A DNA stretch of 64,000 bases. It comes from Oreohelix idahoensis. Its lineage: Eukaryota > Mollusca > Gastropoda > Stylommatophora > Oreohelicidae. Within the stretch, counting starts at the first letter, position 1; each line of letters begins with the position of its first letter. The stretch is taken from assembly GCA_024509875.1 (NCBI GenBank), contig JAMPIV010005039.1:1-64000 (forward strand). Reading direction: 5' to 3'. Shown in pieces: positions 42,664 to 56,114 of this stretch. The position numbers and the translations under genes are program-made. The notes under the pieces were generated by a model. That model was not told the DNA's origin. It saw only the letters and a list, made by a program, of their open reading frames with translations, and made no database searches.

Positions 42664-43736
42664 AGAAAAAAAAAGCGAGTTGCATGATACTGTGGTTTCC
42701 GGTGCGCCTTCTGGCCCAGTATCTACGACTTTAGCACCTGTTCAACGGGAGAGTGGGCTCATCCCTAATCTGTTTATGTTCCCAGTAGTAGACTATTCGC
42801 AAGCAGCCTGGGGGTGTCACTGCTCTGCGCGGACCTTGTTTACCGAGGCGGCGTCCGAGCTCGTATGGTGAAAATATGGTTGCGTTATCTTCAAAATAGC
42901 CCTGTCTTTCCCGTGGCTTTTCTGCCATCCTGCAACTTTGAGTTAGGGAGTTCTGAGCTCCAGTCTCTTTCCCAGGCATTTTATCCTGGCCTGGCACGCA
43001 TACAGAGGACCCCACTTCTGGTTCTAAGTTAGCAGTTGGGGATAGGTGGGGTAGCACACTGTGCATTCCCCGTCATCCAGGGGGCTCTCCAACTATGCAG
43101 AGCTTGCACAATGCTGTGCTCTGGTTCTGGGCTCTCCCAAGGAATCCTCACGTCCTGCACAGAGCCACTTCCCGATACCCACCACCTGCCAACCCTCCAT
43201 TGTAGAAATCTCCTGCATGCGGCCATCCAGTCAAGAGCCAGTATTAAGTCTGGTGCCCAAGTGATCCCCCCAAGCTCAGTGTGCAATGCTGGGTTCTCAT
43301 CATGCTGCAACACAGGAGGGATTGTGATGCTCAGCCATCTCTCTCAATTCTGCACCGATAAGTGACATCGGGGACTTAACTTTGCCTCAGTACTGGGAGG
43401 CCCCGTTTCCGGGTACACCACACACAGCCAATTGAGGCAACGGTCGCCATGGGCGTGATAGACGACAAACAGTGAAGAATGAGGCAAGAAAGCATTTAAC
43501 CCATGAAGTGGGGGTGGATTGGTGCAGACCAGAGCATGTACCACTCGCCGGTGGGTTCTGCATCTACACCTATAGGGTTCCACCCACTCCTCAGCCCATT
43601 TAGTCTGGCCCCTCACCCAGGACCTGTCCGGCTTGGGTGACCCTGCCAGGAGTAAAACTCCCGCCGGCATAGCTCCCGGGATCATTGAGGCGCTCAAGCT
43701 CTCCAACCACGGCAAGGTAGGCTTACATGTGGAGAG
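42664..43736 (-). other. 5' leader of the I-like LINE
   Basis: About 1.07 kb, more GC-rich than its surroundings. Minus-strand ORFs at 43715-43344, 43313-43029 and 43066-42731 have no recognisable domains. The one at 43313-43029 is also open in the 24256-25060 copy. The 5' end region around 43640-43730 (CCTGCCAGGAGTAAAACTCC, GGCAAGGTAGG) would hold an internal promoter if one exists. Confidence 0.6.
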
Positions 43737-43749
43737 CCTTTCTACCGGT

Positions 43750-44035
43750 AACCCAGTAGATGATTTAGTAGTTCTTTAGGCGACTGCGGGGGACCATTTT
43801 TATAAAAAAAAACTAGGGACAATGTGGACCAAACCTCTCCCGCCAGCATTTCAAATCGTGTTATCACCGGGATCCAAGGTACTTTTTTTCCACATTCCCA
43901 ACGAAAACTCTCGAGCTGGTTACTAATATATATTCGTGAACTGCATGAGATAGGAAGGCGATTTTTTTCTTTAAATCACATAAATTTAATCTAATTCTAA
44001 GTGAACTAAAAAGTAAATCGTCACAAGGAAGAATA
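43750..44035. other. Noncoding duplicated sequence
   Basis: Continues unit B after the LINE and matches 15475-15751. Nothing coding. Confidence 0.7.
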
Positions 44036-44728
44036 GTGCGTGAAATGAAATGTGTAAACCACTCACTGTTATCTAGCTTTCTATCTAATGTTAAATTAAG
44101 TGATAAAATACTGTCATTTGCTGTGAGATCGAGGTTACAGTTACTGGAATGCGAAAGTCTTTCACATGTATACTATCCACAGACATTCACGAAAATGTGC
44201 AAAATATGTTACCACTCATTTGAAACAGTGTCACATTTATTGAATTGATGTATCAAATTTCAAACCTTATACCAACAAAGGCACAATATAGTTGTAAACA
44301 TTATTTATGAGAAAGTGAAGTCCTCAAACAGTAACAATAGTGACATAATAATAAATAAAGAAATAATAGTTAAACCATCACTTTTCGCCAGCAGTAATAT
44401 TTCATTTAAATCACGTGCCGTAAAACCTGATTTAGCAATAATCAATCAACATAACAAAACAGCTTTTATAGTGGAGGCAGCAATACCATATGATGCCCAT
44501 TTAGATAAATGTTACCAACATAAATTTGACAAGTAATATCCATTGACTGCAGAAATTAACGAACTAGGTTATAGTTTGCATGTTATAGTACTGATAATTG
44601 GTAGTTTAGGACATGTGCATGAAAAGTATGTGAGTGGATTAATGTTGCTGAGGCTGCGGAAATTCGAAGCAAAAGTTTTATGTAAATATGTCAGCATCAG
44701 TGCAATTATAGGTTCTTACAGAATATGA
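44036..44728 (+). pseudogene. R2-like LINE relic, copy B
   Basis: Same relic as 15752-16370. The zinc region is KMCKICYHS with ETVSHLL, and the endonuclease region is KPDLAI with VEAAIPYD. A stop at 44246 and a stop at 44534 break it. The third piece (44543-44728) keeps 110 bases deleted in copy A, with LGYSLHVIVLIIGSLGHVHE and further sequence. Confidence 0.8.
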
Positions 44729-44749
44729 AAACTTCGATGTAAGAAACAC

Positions 44750-46966
44750 CCATTTTAAATTTCTGGAGATGTTTTTCGCACGTTTGTTAAGTCTAATCTG
44801 AGTTGTGTTCTGTTTAATATACCAAATTACTATTGTATTTGATTCTATATTTATTATTTAACTTCACTACCTGTCAATGTATTTTACGGCAAACAATTCT
44901 GATAAAACCCCCATGTAAAAAATACCCATATTGATCTACTTGAAAGGCATTCCACATACATTTTGTAAATTTTAATAATACTCATTTTTGGTATGTTGTA
45001 CCATATCATTACTTGCCAATGTCTTTTAGAAAGCTTAAAGATTATGATACAACACAAACATTCGATGCAAAAACACCCACATGGAACTACTTGTGACATC
45101 TTCCACACTTTGTGTAAATTCTAATGATTCTCCTAGGCCTATATGCCATGTTGTATTTTATTATATCATGTCAGTACATATCAATGTACGCATATACACA
45201 TATAAATGGTAGATCTTTAAAGGACTTATTGTTACTAAACGTTCTCACTCACCTCAAAAAAAAAGAGATTGAGACTTAAAATTTGCAACAAAGCAATAGA
45301 TCTCAATTCCTCAGTTGGCAGAATGGACACTCGTCACTAGACGCTGGTCGATATCAAAGTGGGAAACATGGTTAAACACAGGTGGTCAAATGTGCTGTTA
45401 GTTTGCCTACAGGGCCGACCCATTGTATAATAGGGGTGCTATTATACGGCAAATTGGAGCAGACCATTACAGCTGGCATTGAAGTGGCCCTATAGTTACC
45501 TGATATAACCCATTCATAAGATCCTTGACACCTTCCGGTTGGAGCTTTGACCACTTTATTTTCTTGTCTCCCATTAAGATTGTCGCCCTTACCTATCGTG
45601 GAATATATTTCTTGATTTGTTAGTTTGTGATTTACATCTGTTCAGCTTGTTCCGAGCGTAATTTTCACTGTTCTCCTAAGGCTTAGTTTGCTCTGTGTCT
45701 TTAAAAAAAAATCTATATAATGAATGGTTTTTTTCTTTCTGGGGTTCTCTCTTCAGTTGTTTTCCTTGTGCATTGGGGTGTCAGGAGCCGCGGTAGCATA
45801 GTGGTTAGTGCACTGGCTTCCTAGCGCAGTGGTCTATGGTTCGATCCCCAGATGAGGCGGGAATTTTTTAGGCCACAAACGGCTCCTGGGTCGACCCAGC
45901 CGCAAATGGGTACCAGAGCAACTCTGGGAAGGTTAAGGCGGCCGGCGTGATGCCGACCACATCACCCCTAGTGTGCCGACGGTCAAGATAATATGGGCCT
46001 AACACCATATTCCCAATATGCCTCAATGGGCGTGTAACGGGTTCCTTTACCTTTTTTTTTTTATTGGGGTGTCACCTCTACATTGGCTCTATTTTGTACA
46101 TCTCAAAGTCTCGTTTCTGGTTTGTATTTTTTTTCTGGGATAATTGTTGGTTGTTTTTATTCTCTTCCGCACTCTGTGTAACGGAATTTTTGTGTTTAAA
46201 TTAATGGAATTTGATAACTAAGTGACTTTCACAAGTCAATGAAAAAAAACACCCTAACAAAACTCTTTAGTATTTGGTAACAATAATTCAGTAACATAAT
46301 GGTTTTCTTACCTGTTTTTCCGTGCCACGAATACGCCACTGTCCCCGCTAAATTATGCGGTTCAATAGCTGCTCTAACTTTAACGATACCGTGTCTCCCT
46401 ATATTCAGCGGGGATCTTAACGAGAGAGCTAGCTGTAGTTGAAGTACCTTCACAATTGTTAACTCTCTGAACTCAGGTGTACCATTGATCGATAATGCCC
46501 TGAAAAGGTAAAATGAATGAGTGAAAAGGACGTTGGGGGTTAAAATGAAAATTAAAAGAAAAGGACATGAAGAGTGAAAGGGAAAATGATGAATGAAAAA
46601 GTCGTGGAATGACAGAGGAAAAGAATGTGAACAAATCCACGGGGAGCGAAAGGAAATATGAATGAATGAAAAAAAAAAATCGGGAGTGAAAGGGGTAATG
46701 AATGAATGAAAAGGTCGTGGAGTGACACGGGAAAATGAATGAATGAAAAAGACATAGCAAGCGAAAGAGAAAATGAACTAAAAGAACTACTAGTTACTAA
46801 TTTCTGTCAGCTAGCGCGGTCAGCTACTTACTGGTAACCGTTGTATCAAATATTCAGCAAAAGGCCATTTAAGATGATCACTTCCGTAGAGTTTCGTGGA
46901 CTATGATAAAAACATTCAACTTCAGCAAGGGGAAACAAAATAAGTTTTATTTAAAGTTGAAAAGCG
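44750..46966. other. Noncoding duplicated sequence with SINE
   Basis: Collinear with 16380-18525 of copy A. Purine-rich repeats at 46508-46790. No gene apart from the SINE. Confidence 0.65.
45784..46062 (+). repeat. tRNA-derived SINE with T-rich 3' end
   Basis: Target duplication ATTGGGGTGTCA at 45772-45783 and 46063-46074, with the empty site in copy A near 17396. The A box is TAGCATAGTGGTTAG and the B box is GGTTCGATCCCC. A body of about 200 bases includes GGCTCCTGGGTCGACCCAGC. The 3' end is CCTTTACC followed by a T-run, not an A-tail. Confidence 0.9.
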
Positions 46967-47122
46967 TTTTAACTAGGGCTGTGGAGTCGGAGTGCGGAGT
47001 CGTGGAGTCGATCGTTTTAAATGGAGTCGGTCATTTTTAATGGAGTTGGAGTCGGTAAAAATGTCCGGACTCCGACTCTGAATTGTACGCCATATGACTA
47101 TTAAAATACTGTAGTGGGAGTC

Positions 47123-50011
47123 CACCTAAAAACTAGTAGGAGAAGCCTAAAAATAGGAACATGGAATGTTAGAACTCTAAACGGAGAAGAAAAGCTTGAC
47201 AATCTTATATTAGAGGCTACAGACATGAAACTCGATATACTGGGAGTTGCAGAGGCAAGACTTTTGGATACAGGCTACATAACAAGAGACCAGTACACGC
47301 TTATACACTCAGGAGGAGAAAAACATGAAAGAGGGGTAGGAAGGTTGATAAAGAAGGAGTTAGAAAAATACGTATGTGGATACTGGACACACAATGACAG
47401 AATGATGTTACTAAAGATGAGAGCAAAGCCATTCGACATATCAATCTTACAAACTTATGCACCAACTAAAGATCACAGCGAGGAAGAAATAGAAGAATAC
47501 TATGAAGAGCTACAACACACACTTAAACCAGTCAAATCCAGATGTGTTGATAGTAATGGGTGATATGAATGCAAAAGTAGGAAAAGGAAAATACAAGAAA
47601 ATAGTAGGAAAGTATGGATTAGGGACAAGAAATGATAGAGGAGACAGACTTATCCAGTTCTGGGAAGAAAACCAGCTGGTCATATGTAACACCTTTTTTG
47701 AACACCACCCAAGGAAATTATACACATGGAAAAGCCCAGGAGATGTAACACGAAATCAAATCGACCATATCATGATAAAACATAGATTTAAGAACAGTGT
47801 CACAAGTGCAAAGACACATCCTGGCGCCGACATAAATTCAGATCACAATCCAGTCGTCATCAAAGTAATTATAAAGCTGAAAAGAGCAGGAAACAGAAGA
47901 CAGGAGGAACCCCAGACAGAAATATCAGCGCTGAAACAACTAGATATAAAACATAAATATTTAATCGATGTCAAAAATAAATATCAACAGTTAGTGACAG
48001 AAAGCATGGAGCAGTATAGAAGAGAAAACCCAGAAGAAAAAGCAACCGCAAAATGGGAATGCTTAAAAACAAGCATACAATCAGCAAATGCAAATTGACC
48101 TAAAAAGGAGTCTAAGAAAAATCAAATTTGGAAGACAGATGACATCTTGAATAAAATGGCAGAAAGAAAGAAAGCAAAAAACACTCCAGAATATAAAACA
48201 ATAGACAATGACATACGTACTATATGTAGAGAAGCAAAAGAACGGTGGATAGAAACAAAATGCAAGGAAATAGAAGACTTGGAAGCAAAGCACATGACAA
48301 GAGATATGCATGAAGAAATGAAGAAATTATCAAATCGGTCGCGGTTTGCACAAGGAGGAAGCTGTATCAAGAACAACAATGGTGTAATATTACTTGATGA
48401 GAAAGACATATCAAACAGATGGGCAGAATACGTAAAAGAACTATTCGAGGACAACAGAGGTAAAAAACCATCACCAGATTCTAATGAAGGCACAAACATT
48501 CTCAGATCAGAAGTAGAGAATGCCATTCATATGATACAAAAAGGAAAATCAGCAGGCATGGATAACATAAAAATTGAAATGATAGAAGCTCTGGAGAACT
48601 TTGGTATAGATACAATCAGTCACAGAAATATGCAACGATATATACAATACAGGATATATACCACACGACATGAAGACATCAGTTTTCATAACATTGCCCA
48701 AAAAACCAAATGCAACAGAATGTTCAGACTTCAGAACAATTAGCCTGATGAGTCATGCAATTAAGATACTGCTCAAAATCATACAGGAAAGAATAAAAAG
48801 TAATGTAGACAGCGAAATCCAAGAAGAACAGTTTGGTTTTAGACGGAACAGTGGAACTAGAGAGGCAATATTTTGCCTAAGAATATTAACAGAAAAATAT
48901 ACAGAGGTCCAAAAAAGTATGTATATGTGCTTCATTGACTATAAGAAGGCTTTTGACGGAGTCCATCATGAGAAAATAATTGAATGCCTCAAAGACATAG
49001 GTATTGATGGAAAAGATATAAGAATACTCAGTAACCTTTATTGGGAGCAAACTGCCACAGTAAGATCGGGAAGGAATTATTCACCATACATAGACATAAA
49101 AAGAGGTGTCAGACAAGGTTGTGTGCTGTCCCCCTGCCTATTTAATTTATACACCGAAAAAATTTTCAAACAGATACAGGAAATACCAGGACTGAACATC
49201 AGTGGAAGGTCAATAAACAACCTTAGATATGCAGATGATACCGTGTTGTTAGCTGAAAGCGAACAGGAGTTACAAGAACTAGTGAAGCAAGTGAACAGTA
49301 TAAGTCATGAATATGGACTCGACATTAATATTGAGAAAACAAAAACTATGATAATTAGCAAAACAGACGATAAACCCACATTAAAGATAAGCGTAAATGG
49401 GAAAATCCTGGAACAATTCAATAGCTACGTATATCTTGGTCATATAATAACAGAAGATGACAGATGTGAAACAGAAATCAAGAAGAGAATAGGAATGGCT
49501 AAAGCTACATTCAACAACATGAAACATATACTGACATCCAAACAGTTATCTCACAAATTAAAACTGAGAATCATAAAGTGTTATATATATTCTGCATTTC
49601 TGTATGGTGCAGAAACATGGACGATGAATAAGCATTTGGAAGAAAGAATTGAGGCTCTTGAAATGTGGATATATAGAAGAATGGGGCGCATCTCATGGAA
49701 AGAGATGAAGACAAATAAGGAGATCCTAGAAAATCTAGGTGTGAAAAGAGAACTAATGAGGGAGGTCAAAGTTCGGCAGCTAAAATACTTTAGCTACATA
49801 AAAAGGCATAACACCTTGCAGAAGACCATAACAGAAGGGAGAGTTGAAGGCAAACGTGCAAGGGGAAGACAGCGCTATAAGTGGGAAGATAACATCAAGA
49901 GATGGACAGGAAAGAGTCTATCAGAGTGCACCACCAAGACAAGAGACAGAAGAAATCCAGATCCATTACAGCCAACCTTCGTTGTGGAGATGGCAACTGA
50001 TGATGATGATG
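47123..50011 (+). mobile_element. RTE-type LINE with (TGA)n tail
   Basis: About 10 bp of target sequence AGTGGGAGTC is duplicated (47113-47122 and 50012-50021). The tail is TGATGATGATGAT, typical of RTE elements. It begins just before the endonuclease, so it is nearly full length. The coding region has several lesions. Confidence 0.9.
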
Positions 50012-50028
50012 AGTGGGAGTCGGAGTAG
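47123..50028 (+). pseudogene. RTE polyprotein: endonuclease and reverse transcriptase, broken
   Basis: The endonuclease starts LKIGTWNVRTLNGEEKL with AEARLL. After a frameshift near 47530 it continues with LIVMGDMNAKVG, RNQIDHIMI and SDHNPVVI. An in-frame TGA lies at 48096. The RT begins in that frame (GKSAGMDNIKIEM) and then shifts near 48680 to RTISLMSHAIKILLKII, EEQFGFRRNSGTREAI, MCFIDYKKAFDGV, GVRQGCVLSPCLFN and LRYADDTVLLAES (intact YADD), ending with the C-terminal GRQRYKWEDNIKRWTG. The stop lies in flanking DNA. Two frameshifts and one nonsense codon make it inactive. Confidence 0.9.
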
Positions 50029-50059
50029 GACAATTTTTGGCCGACTCCGCAACCCTGGT

Positions 50060-51589
50060 TTTAACTACATTGAAAAAAAAACACTAAAAAAAAAAACCTA
50101 GTATATCATTGATAGATTCATTGTGGTATCGACATTAGAAAATCCGGTATCACCTATGTATCCCTCTATATCATGGCTTCTTAACAGTGGTCTGCAGTTA
50201 TTCTGGGGGGTCCTTGAATATATTAAAGGGGGCCCGTGTACATAACATAACATTTAAAATGCAACATTTTAAATTATGCATTCATTTCATGTACACTTTT
50301 TCTTCTAAGAATGGGTCCTTAGCCTTGACAGGACAATCAGTCGGTTCCATGGCACGAAACAAGTTAAGAAGCCGTGCTCCTTATCCTAAATATTCTAAGT
50401 GAAACTTCCTAAAACGAACAAAGAAAATCTCCTGTCAGCTTTCTGGGAATATAAGGAGAATTCGCGCATTGCACCGTGAAAACTAAATTGCACACACATT
50501 GAAAGAACACACACACACCAGCTTTACGGGAACATTACTTTGTTTTTTACCTAAATATTACAAAGGCTAGTAAATATACCCGTCAAAATAATGACGGGGA
50601 AAGAACTAAAGCAAAAGTCTTAACCTTCCAGCATCTGTAGGACATTTAGAAGACTGGAGAACTCATTTTGTTTATCATGAATGAAGTTATTTTACCCATT
50701 TTTGTAAAGATTTGATAACAATATTTATTTTGGTTTTTTTTTTCAAGGCATGTAATTTGTCCTCTTCTGTCAAATGGGAATAAAAAAAATTTTTCGCTTT
50801 ACTTTTCAAGGCATGTAATTTATCCTTTGTAAAAGGGAAACAATGAAACGTCAAAAACGTAAGAACAATCAAATATATTGTATATTTTTTGACACATTAC
50901 TATATGTTTCCTATTTATTATTTAAAATACAGCTGCAAATTTGATGAGAAGAAAGGTGCGCGCTATATTAAACGCAGTGCAGTTTAGTGCACAGGTCAGA
51001 AGCGCACGACTTTTATATAATTTTCAGACTGGAACAAAAAGTTTGAGTGGGACAGGAAGGACGTTCTAAGAGAATTACATAGTATATATAATTTCCTTGC
51101 AAACACTATTGCTGGTACGCTTGAAAATGTATCTCTATCTTAGATTAATACATAACAATATAAAATGAGTTAATAAAAACATATAGTCAAACGGATTTGC
51201 GCAAAACAATTGTGACGAAATAAAATTCATCCATTTATTTTTTCTCTCTTTCTTTTCCCTCGTTTTCAGTCTTCCTCTTCCCTCTTCTAGCGGTCTTCTA
51301 CCTGAAAAAGCTCTTTTCTTCTCACAGCCCATACCTCTGCATTGGTTTTTCCGCTGGTGTAATAAATCTTCACACGACAGAGGGAATGGGCGGCGCTGGA
51401 ATTCTCGGTTTCAAGAGGACAAAGGCACGGTTTTAGGCCAGAAGAACGAGCAAGTTAAAATTAAGGTGGTAGAGGCAATTTCACTTTCTCCTCCAGGCTC
51501 AAACAGCGAGCATCAGAAAAACAGCGATTCATATTAGTTTGTCATTTCAAAGAGCTTATAATTTCTGTAAGATAAATATATTCTTTATC
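50060..51589. other. Noncoding duplicated sequence
   Basis: Collinear with 18719-20221. No gene is seen. Confidence 0.7.
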
Positions 51590-52065
51590 AGTGATGTCTT
51601 AAGGCATGGGCACACTGGGCAGTGCCCAGGGGCCCACGATTCTAGGCCCCCATGCTGGGAGGCTACCATATTGTTCATAAGACATCTCTTGGCAGAGTGG
51701 ATAATTACTCGATCTCTCGCTGGAAAGGCCTGGGATTCGAATCAAACATGACGTGGATAAGTTGGCGAATTCGTCATCTTACCCAATATGCGTTTTAAAA
51801 TAGATTTATAGCAAAACATTGCATCAAAATTCATTTTAATTAAGGTAGAAATGTTACAAATTCCTAAACATCGCCAACTTGTGCGGATCTCCCCTACTAT
51901 ACTATACTATAAATATTTGTAATATATTATAAATAAAATTAAAAAATATTTATATTTTGTTCCAGGTTGCAAACCCTTTGAGCAGAAATGAAGCGTACTT
52001 GTATGAGTGGAGCACAGAAGAGGAAAAGAGCTGCAGAGGAGAAGAAGAAAATGAGCAAACTTTCA
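51590..52065 (+). pseudogene. TTF-finger hAT left end and transposase start, internally deleted
   Basis: Matches 20222-20705, from the CAGTGATGTCTTAAGGCATG end to MKRTCMSGAQKRKRAAEEKK. At 52065 it jumps, through a shared AAAG, to sequence found at 31739 in copy A. Only the first ~25 codons remain. Confidence 0.8.
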
Positions 52066-54290
52066 AAGGGGATTTCTCGTGTCGTCTACATCGACCGAGA
52101 GTTCAAAGTTTTCAAATCTTCAACAATCAAGCTGTGAAGGCTCAGCCAGAGCGTGAAGTCATTCCACCAACAGCATTCTTTCGTTTAACTCTCCGGAATA
52201 TAGGCATACACGTGGTCGTTTAAATCAGAGCGCCAGCTCGACTAATATAATTTAGCTGGGACATTGGAGTACGCGTGACACACCAGGGTGGAAAAAAGCT
52301 AAGTATTTATTTTATACTATATTATAAAATAAAGTAGGTATTTTTTCTTTTGTAGTTCAAAATGGCTTTATTATCCAAAAAATGATATTTTCTAAGCTGG
52401 TATGTTTTTAATTTTCACTGGACGGTTTATTTGGTTACTCCGTATGTATCTGGGGGGAGTCTCACCAGTGTGGACTACTGCCTCGGATCCTGACAATACA
52501 GTAATCAGTCGTAAAAATAATAAAATTAATAAAATTGAAAATAATATTAATTGTTTTTATTTGTATTTAAAAAATCACTAAAATGAGCGATAACTGCAAA
52601 TAATCTAGTTGTATTCTTTCCAACAATATTGTCTCTCTTGAAACTTCATCCCCCCACCCCACCAGACATACACACAACTGACAAATACATTTAAAAAAAT
52701 GTAATTTACAACGCTTATCAAAGCATGGGAAACAAAGAGCCAGTGATCCAGACCCCCAGGACAACCCAGAGTCCGCTGGGAGGACAACATTAGACAATCT
52801 TTGAAGGACTGAGGACTAAAATGGAACCAGGCCAGGAGGAAGACAGCCGATAGGATAATCTGGTGCTCTCTCTTCCAAACCTCTACACCTCACGGTAGAA
52901 GGGGAACGACTAAGTAAGTAAGTAAGTATCAAAATATAAATATAAAAAAACAAAAAACAAAAAAACTTTCCGTTTAATATACTGAATAATAAAATCCACC
53001 TTCTGTGCTGTGGACTCGTTTATCGCAAACTGATAATGTCATTAGCGGATCGATTTCATTTGACTTAAATTTAAAAACAACAAAAATTAAAAAAACAATA
53101 TTTTAAACACAGGCATTTAATGCACTAAAAACCCAAAAATAATGCTTCAAGGCGTTTATAGCCTGCAGTAAAAATGTAACATCAAAATGACAAAAAGCCT
53201 GGGGCGCTGATTCTATATGAAATTAACTTCTGCTTTATACTTCATTTTTAACTGACACATACTGATTTTCGTTGGTTAGATCTATATGTCGAAGGAATGT
53301 CATCTATCCAGTTTTACTTTATTAATTTTCTTTATTTATACACTGTCAAGTAGAAAAATAAACGCAATTATCATGTATTATGGCTTTAGTTTTACTGGCA
53401 CACTCATTTCTCAATACAAACAATACAGCATTAATTATATATTTTTATATAATTATAAATTATAGATCTAACCAGTATGCGTCAGTTAAAAATCTGTTAA
53501 ACATATGTATATTGCTTATTTAGTAACTACTATTACCAAAAGAGCATTAAAAACTATTTTTTACCTTAACATAAAAAGTCAAATAATTTATAACATCTGG
53601 TCGCATTGTGAAATGTGTTGTTGTTTGCGTTCGCTCGACCATATCTCACTCTTACGTGCTGGCCTTTTCTAAGCGGTATGTAGGCCTACGTTGTGTCGTA
53701 GTTTACAGCTGAGCTGCGATATCTGGGCCTTTCGGCCCGACACATTCGATTTCAGCACGAAATTGTTACGGGTTTGCTTTCCCTGCCATCTCACGCCCAT
53801 ATGAATGCTTTACCTCATGTCTATACAATGGTCTTCTGTGTCCAGAACACTTATAGCGGGGCGAGTAACGAAGGTTATTTTTTCGTCCGTAATAAGTTTA
53901 ATTGTAATCGAGTTAAATTGTTATAGATAACTAGCTATTTTTAAATTACGATACAAGACCACATTAAAGAAAACACACACGAACCTTTATAAAAGCTTTG
54001 TAAAAAAAATTATTTTTTGTTTAATGTTGACAATTTTCACATCTGATTCGCCAATCTTTCTCTAACAAAATTCCCCCTAGGGAGCAAATCAGGAATCTTC
54101 AGCTCAGTTTGGTTGACATGAGATCACATTTCAGTAAGGATTATCTTCCTTATCGCACACAACTCAAGGTCCGCCCATTAGTGGTAACATTCCCACGATA
54201 TCCGCTGCCCGAGTCACACCTCTCGCTGTTTTGCGCTCTTCCAAGGTGTGTTTCTCTGGTGTCAGCCAGCGCCGAGAAGGCTAAAAATAT
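52066..54290. other. Noncoding duplicated sequence
   Basis: Matches 31739-31975, 32680-32863 and 33484-35492 of copy A in order, with the intervening A blocks absent. Includes the LINE fragment at 52719-52928. No gene. Confidence 0.7.
52719..52928 (+). mobile_element. TAAG-tailed LINE 3' fragment, copy B
   Basis: Counterpart of 33748-33952, same truncation point and tail, so one insertion was copied by the duplication. Confidence 0.88.
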
Positions 54291-54299
54291 ATTATATAT

Positions 54300-55383
<1,084 letters not shown>

Positions 55384-55721
55384 GTGTGTGCGTGTATTTG
55401 TTGGATTTACAATCAGATACTAAGAATAGTTAAATTTATCGCATTTGCTTCAGCATTCATCAAAGTCACTATTTGCATGCATGTTTAAAATCACTGACCA
55501 GTTCAATTAAATACCTGTAATAGCGCTTTTATTTCTTCACATTTTAATATATAATGTTATCTATATGTTATCATTCACGGAAAGTCTGTTTGTATACACA
55601 TTGTGATATCACAACCACGATCTTTCTTTTTTCTTTTTTTTTAGTTTAACAATTATAATTAATAAAAATTATTCAGAAGGACAATTATATGCAATATTAT
55701 TTATTTTTTTATTTATTGAGC

Positions 55722-55805
55722 GTCCGATTGAAAGAGTGGCTAGAGCGCTGATCTCCCTTGGCAAAGGTGCTGGGTTCGATTCACGGTATCAACACGCTCT
55801 AGTCT
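55722..55805 (+). repeat. SINE head, copy B
   Basis: Matches 36180-36272 (A-box-like GTGGCTAGAGCG, B-box-like GGTTCGATTC). The body and tail are missing in both. Confidence 0.65.
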
Positions 55806-56114
55806 ACGTTTATTTACTACTTTTTCTTTAGTTTCTTACTGCAATAAAAATGATTAGTTCCTATTAACAGACCACCATTGCTAACCGTTGCTGTCTTGTT
55901 TTCATGTTGACGTATGAAAGTGTATGTGCAGGGATTTGTGATATGTTGTGAAACCTTTCGTACATTATTGTTTATTTGGACCATTCCCGGAAGAACTGCA
56001 ATACCGGGTCGACCCGCGACGAGAGCGGAGCAAGCCCCAAGCATCTCGTCTAGTTCCAAAAATCAGTTTAATATCGTAGTGACCCAATGGGCCACGTATC
56101 AGATATTAAGCTGA

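Larger units (their letters stand above)
38772..43736 (-). mobile_element. Full-length I-like LINE, uninterrupted ORF2, (GAA)n tail
   Basis: A 13-bp target duplication CCTTTCTACCGGT flanks it (38759-38771 and 43737-43749), and copy A has the related uninterrupted site near 15465. The 3' end on the minus strand is a GAAGAA repeat. The 5' leader is 1073 bases and has no zinc-knuckle ORF1. Intact ends plus an intact ORF2 point to a recent and possibly competent element. Confidence 0.93.
46976..50059. mobile_element. MITE (copy B) split by an RTE
   Basis: The left part 46976-47122 has GGGCTGTGGAGTCGG and the right part 50012-50059 ends CCGACTCCGCAACCCT. It is the same MITE as 18535-18718, so the RTE arrived after the duplication. 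Confidence 0.8.

Noticed and set aside
41980..42871. Plus-strand ORFs of 163-193 residues over the I-like LINE
   Set aside because: Antisense to the endonuclease and leader of an intact minus-strand LINE protein.
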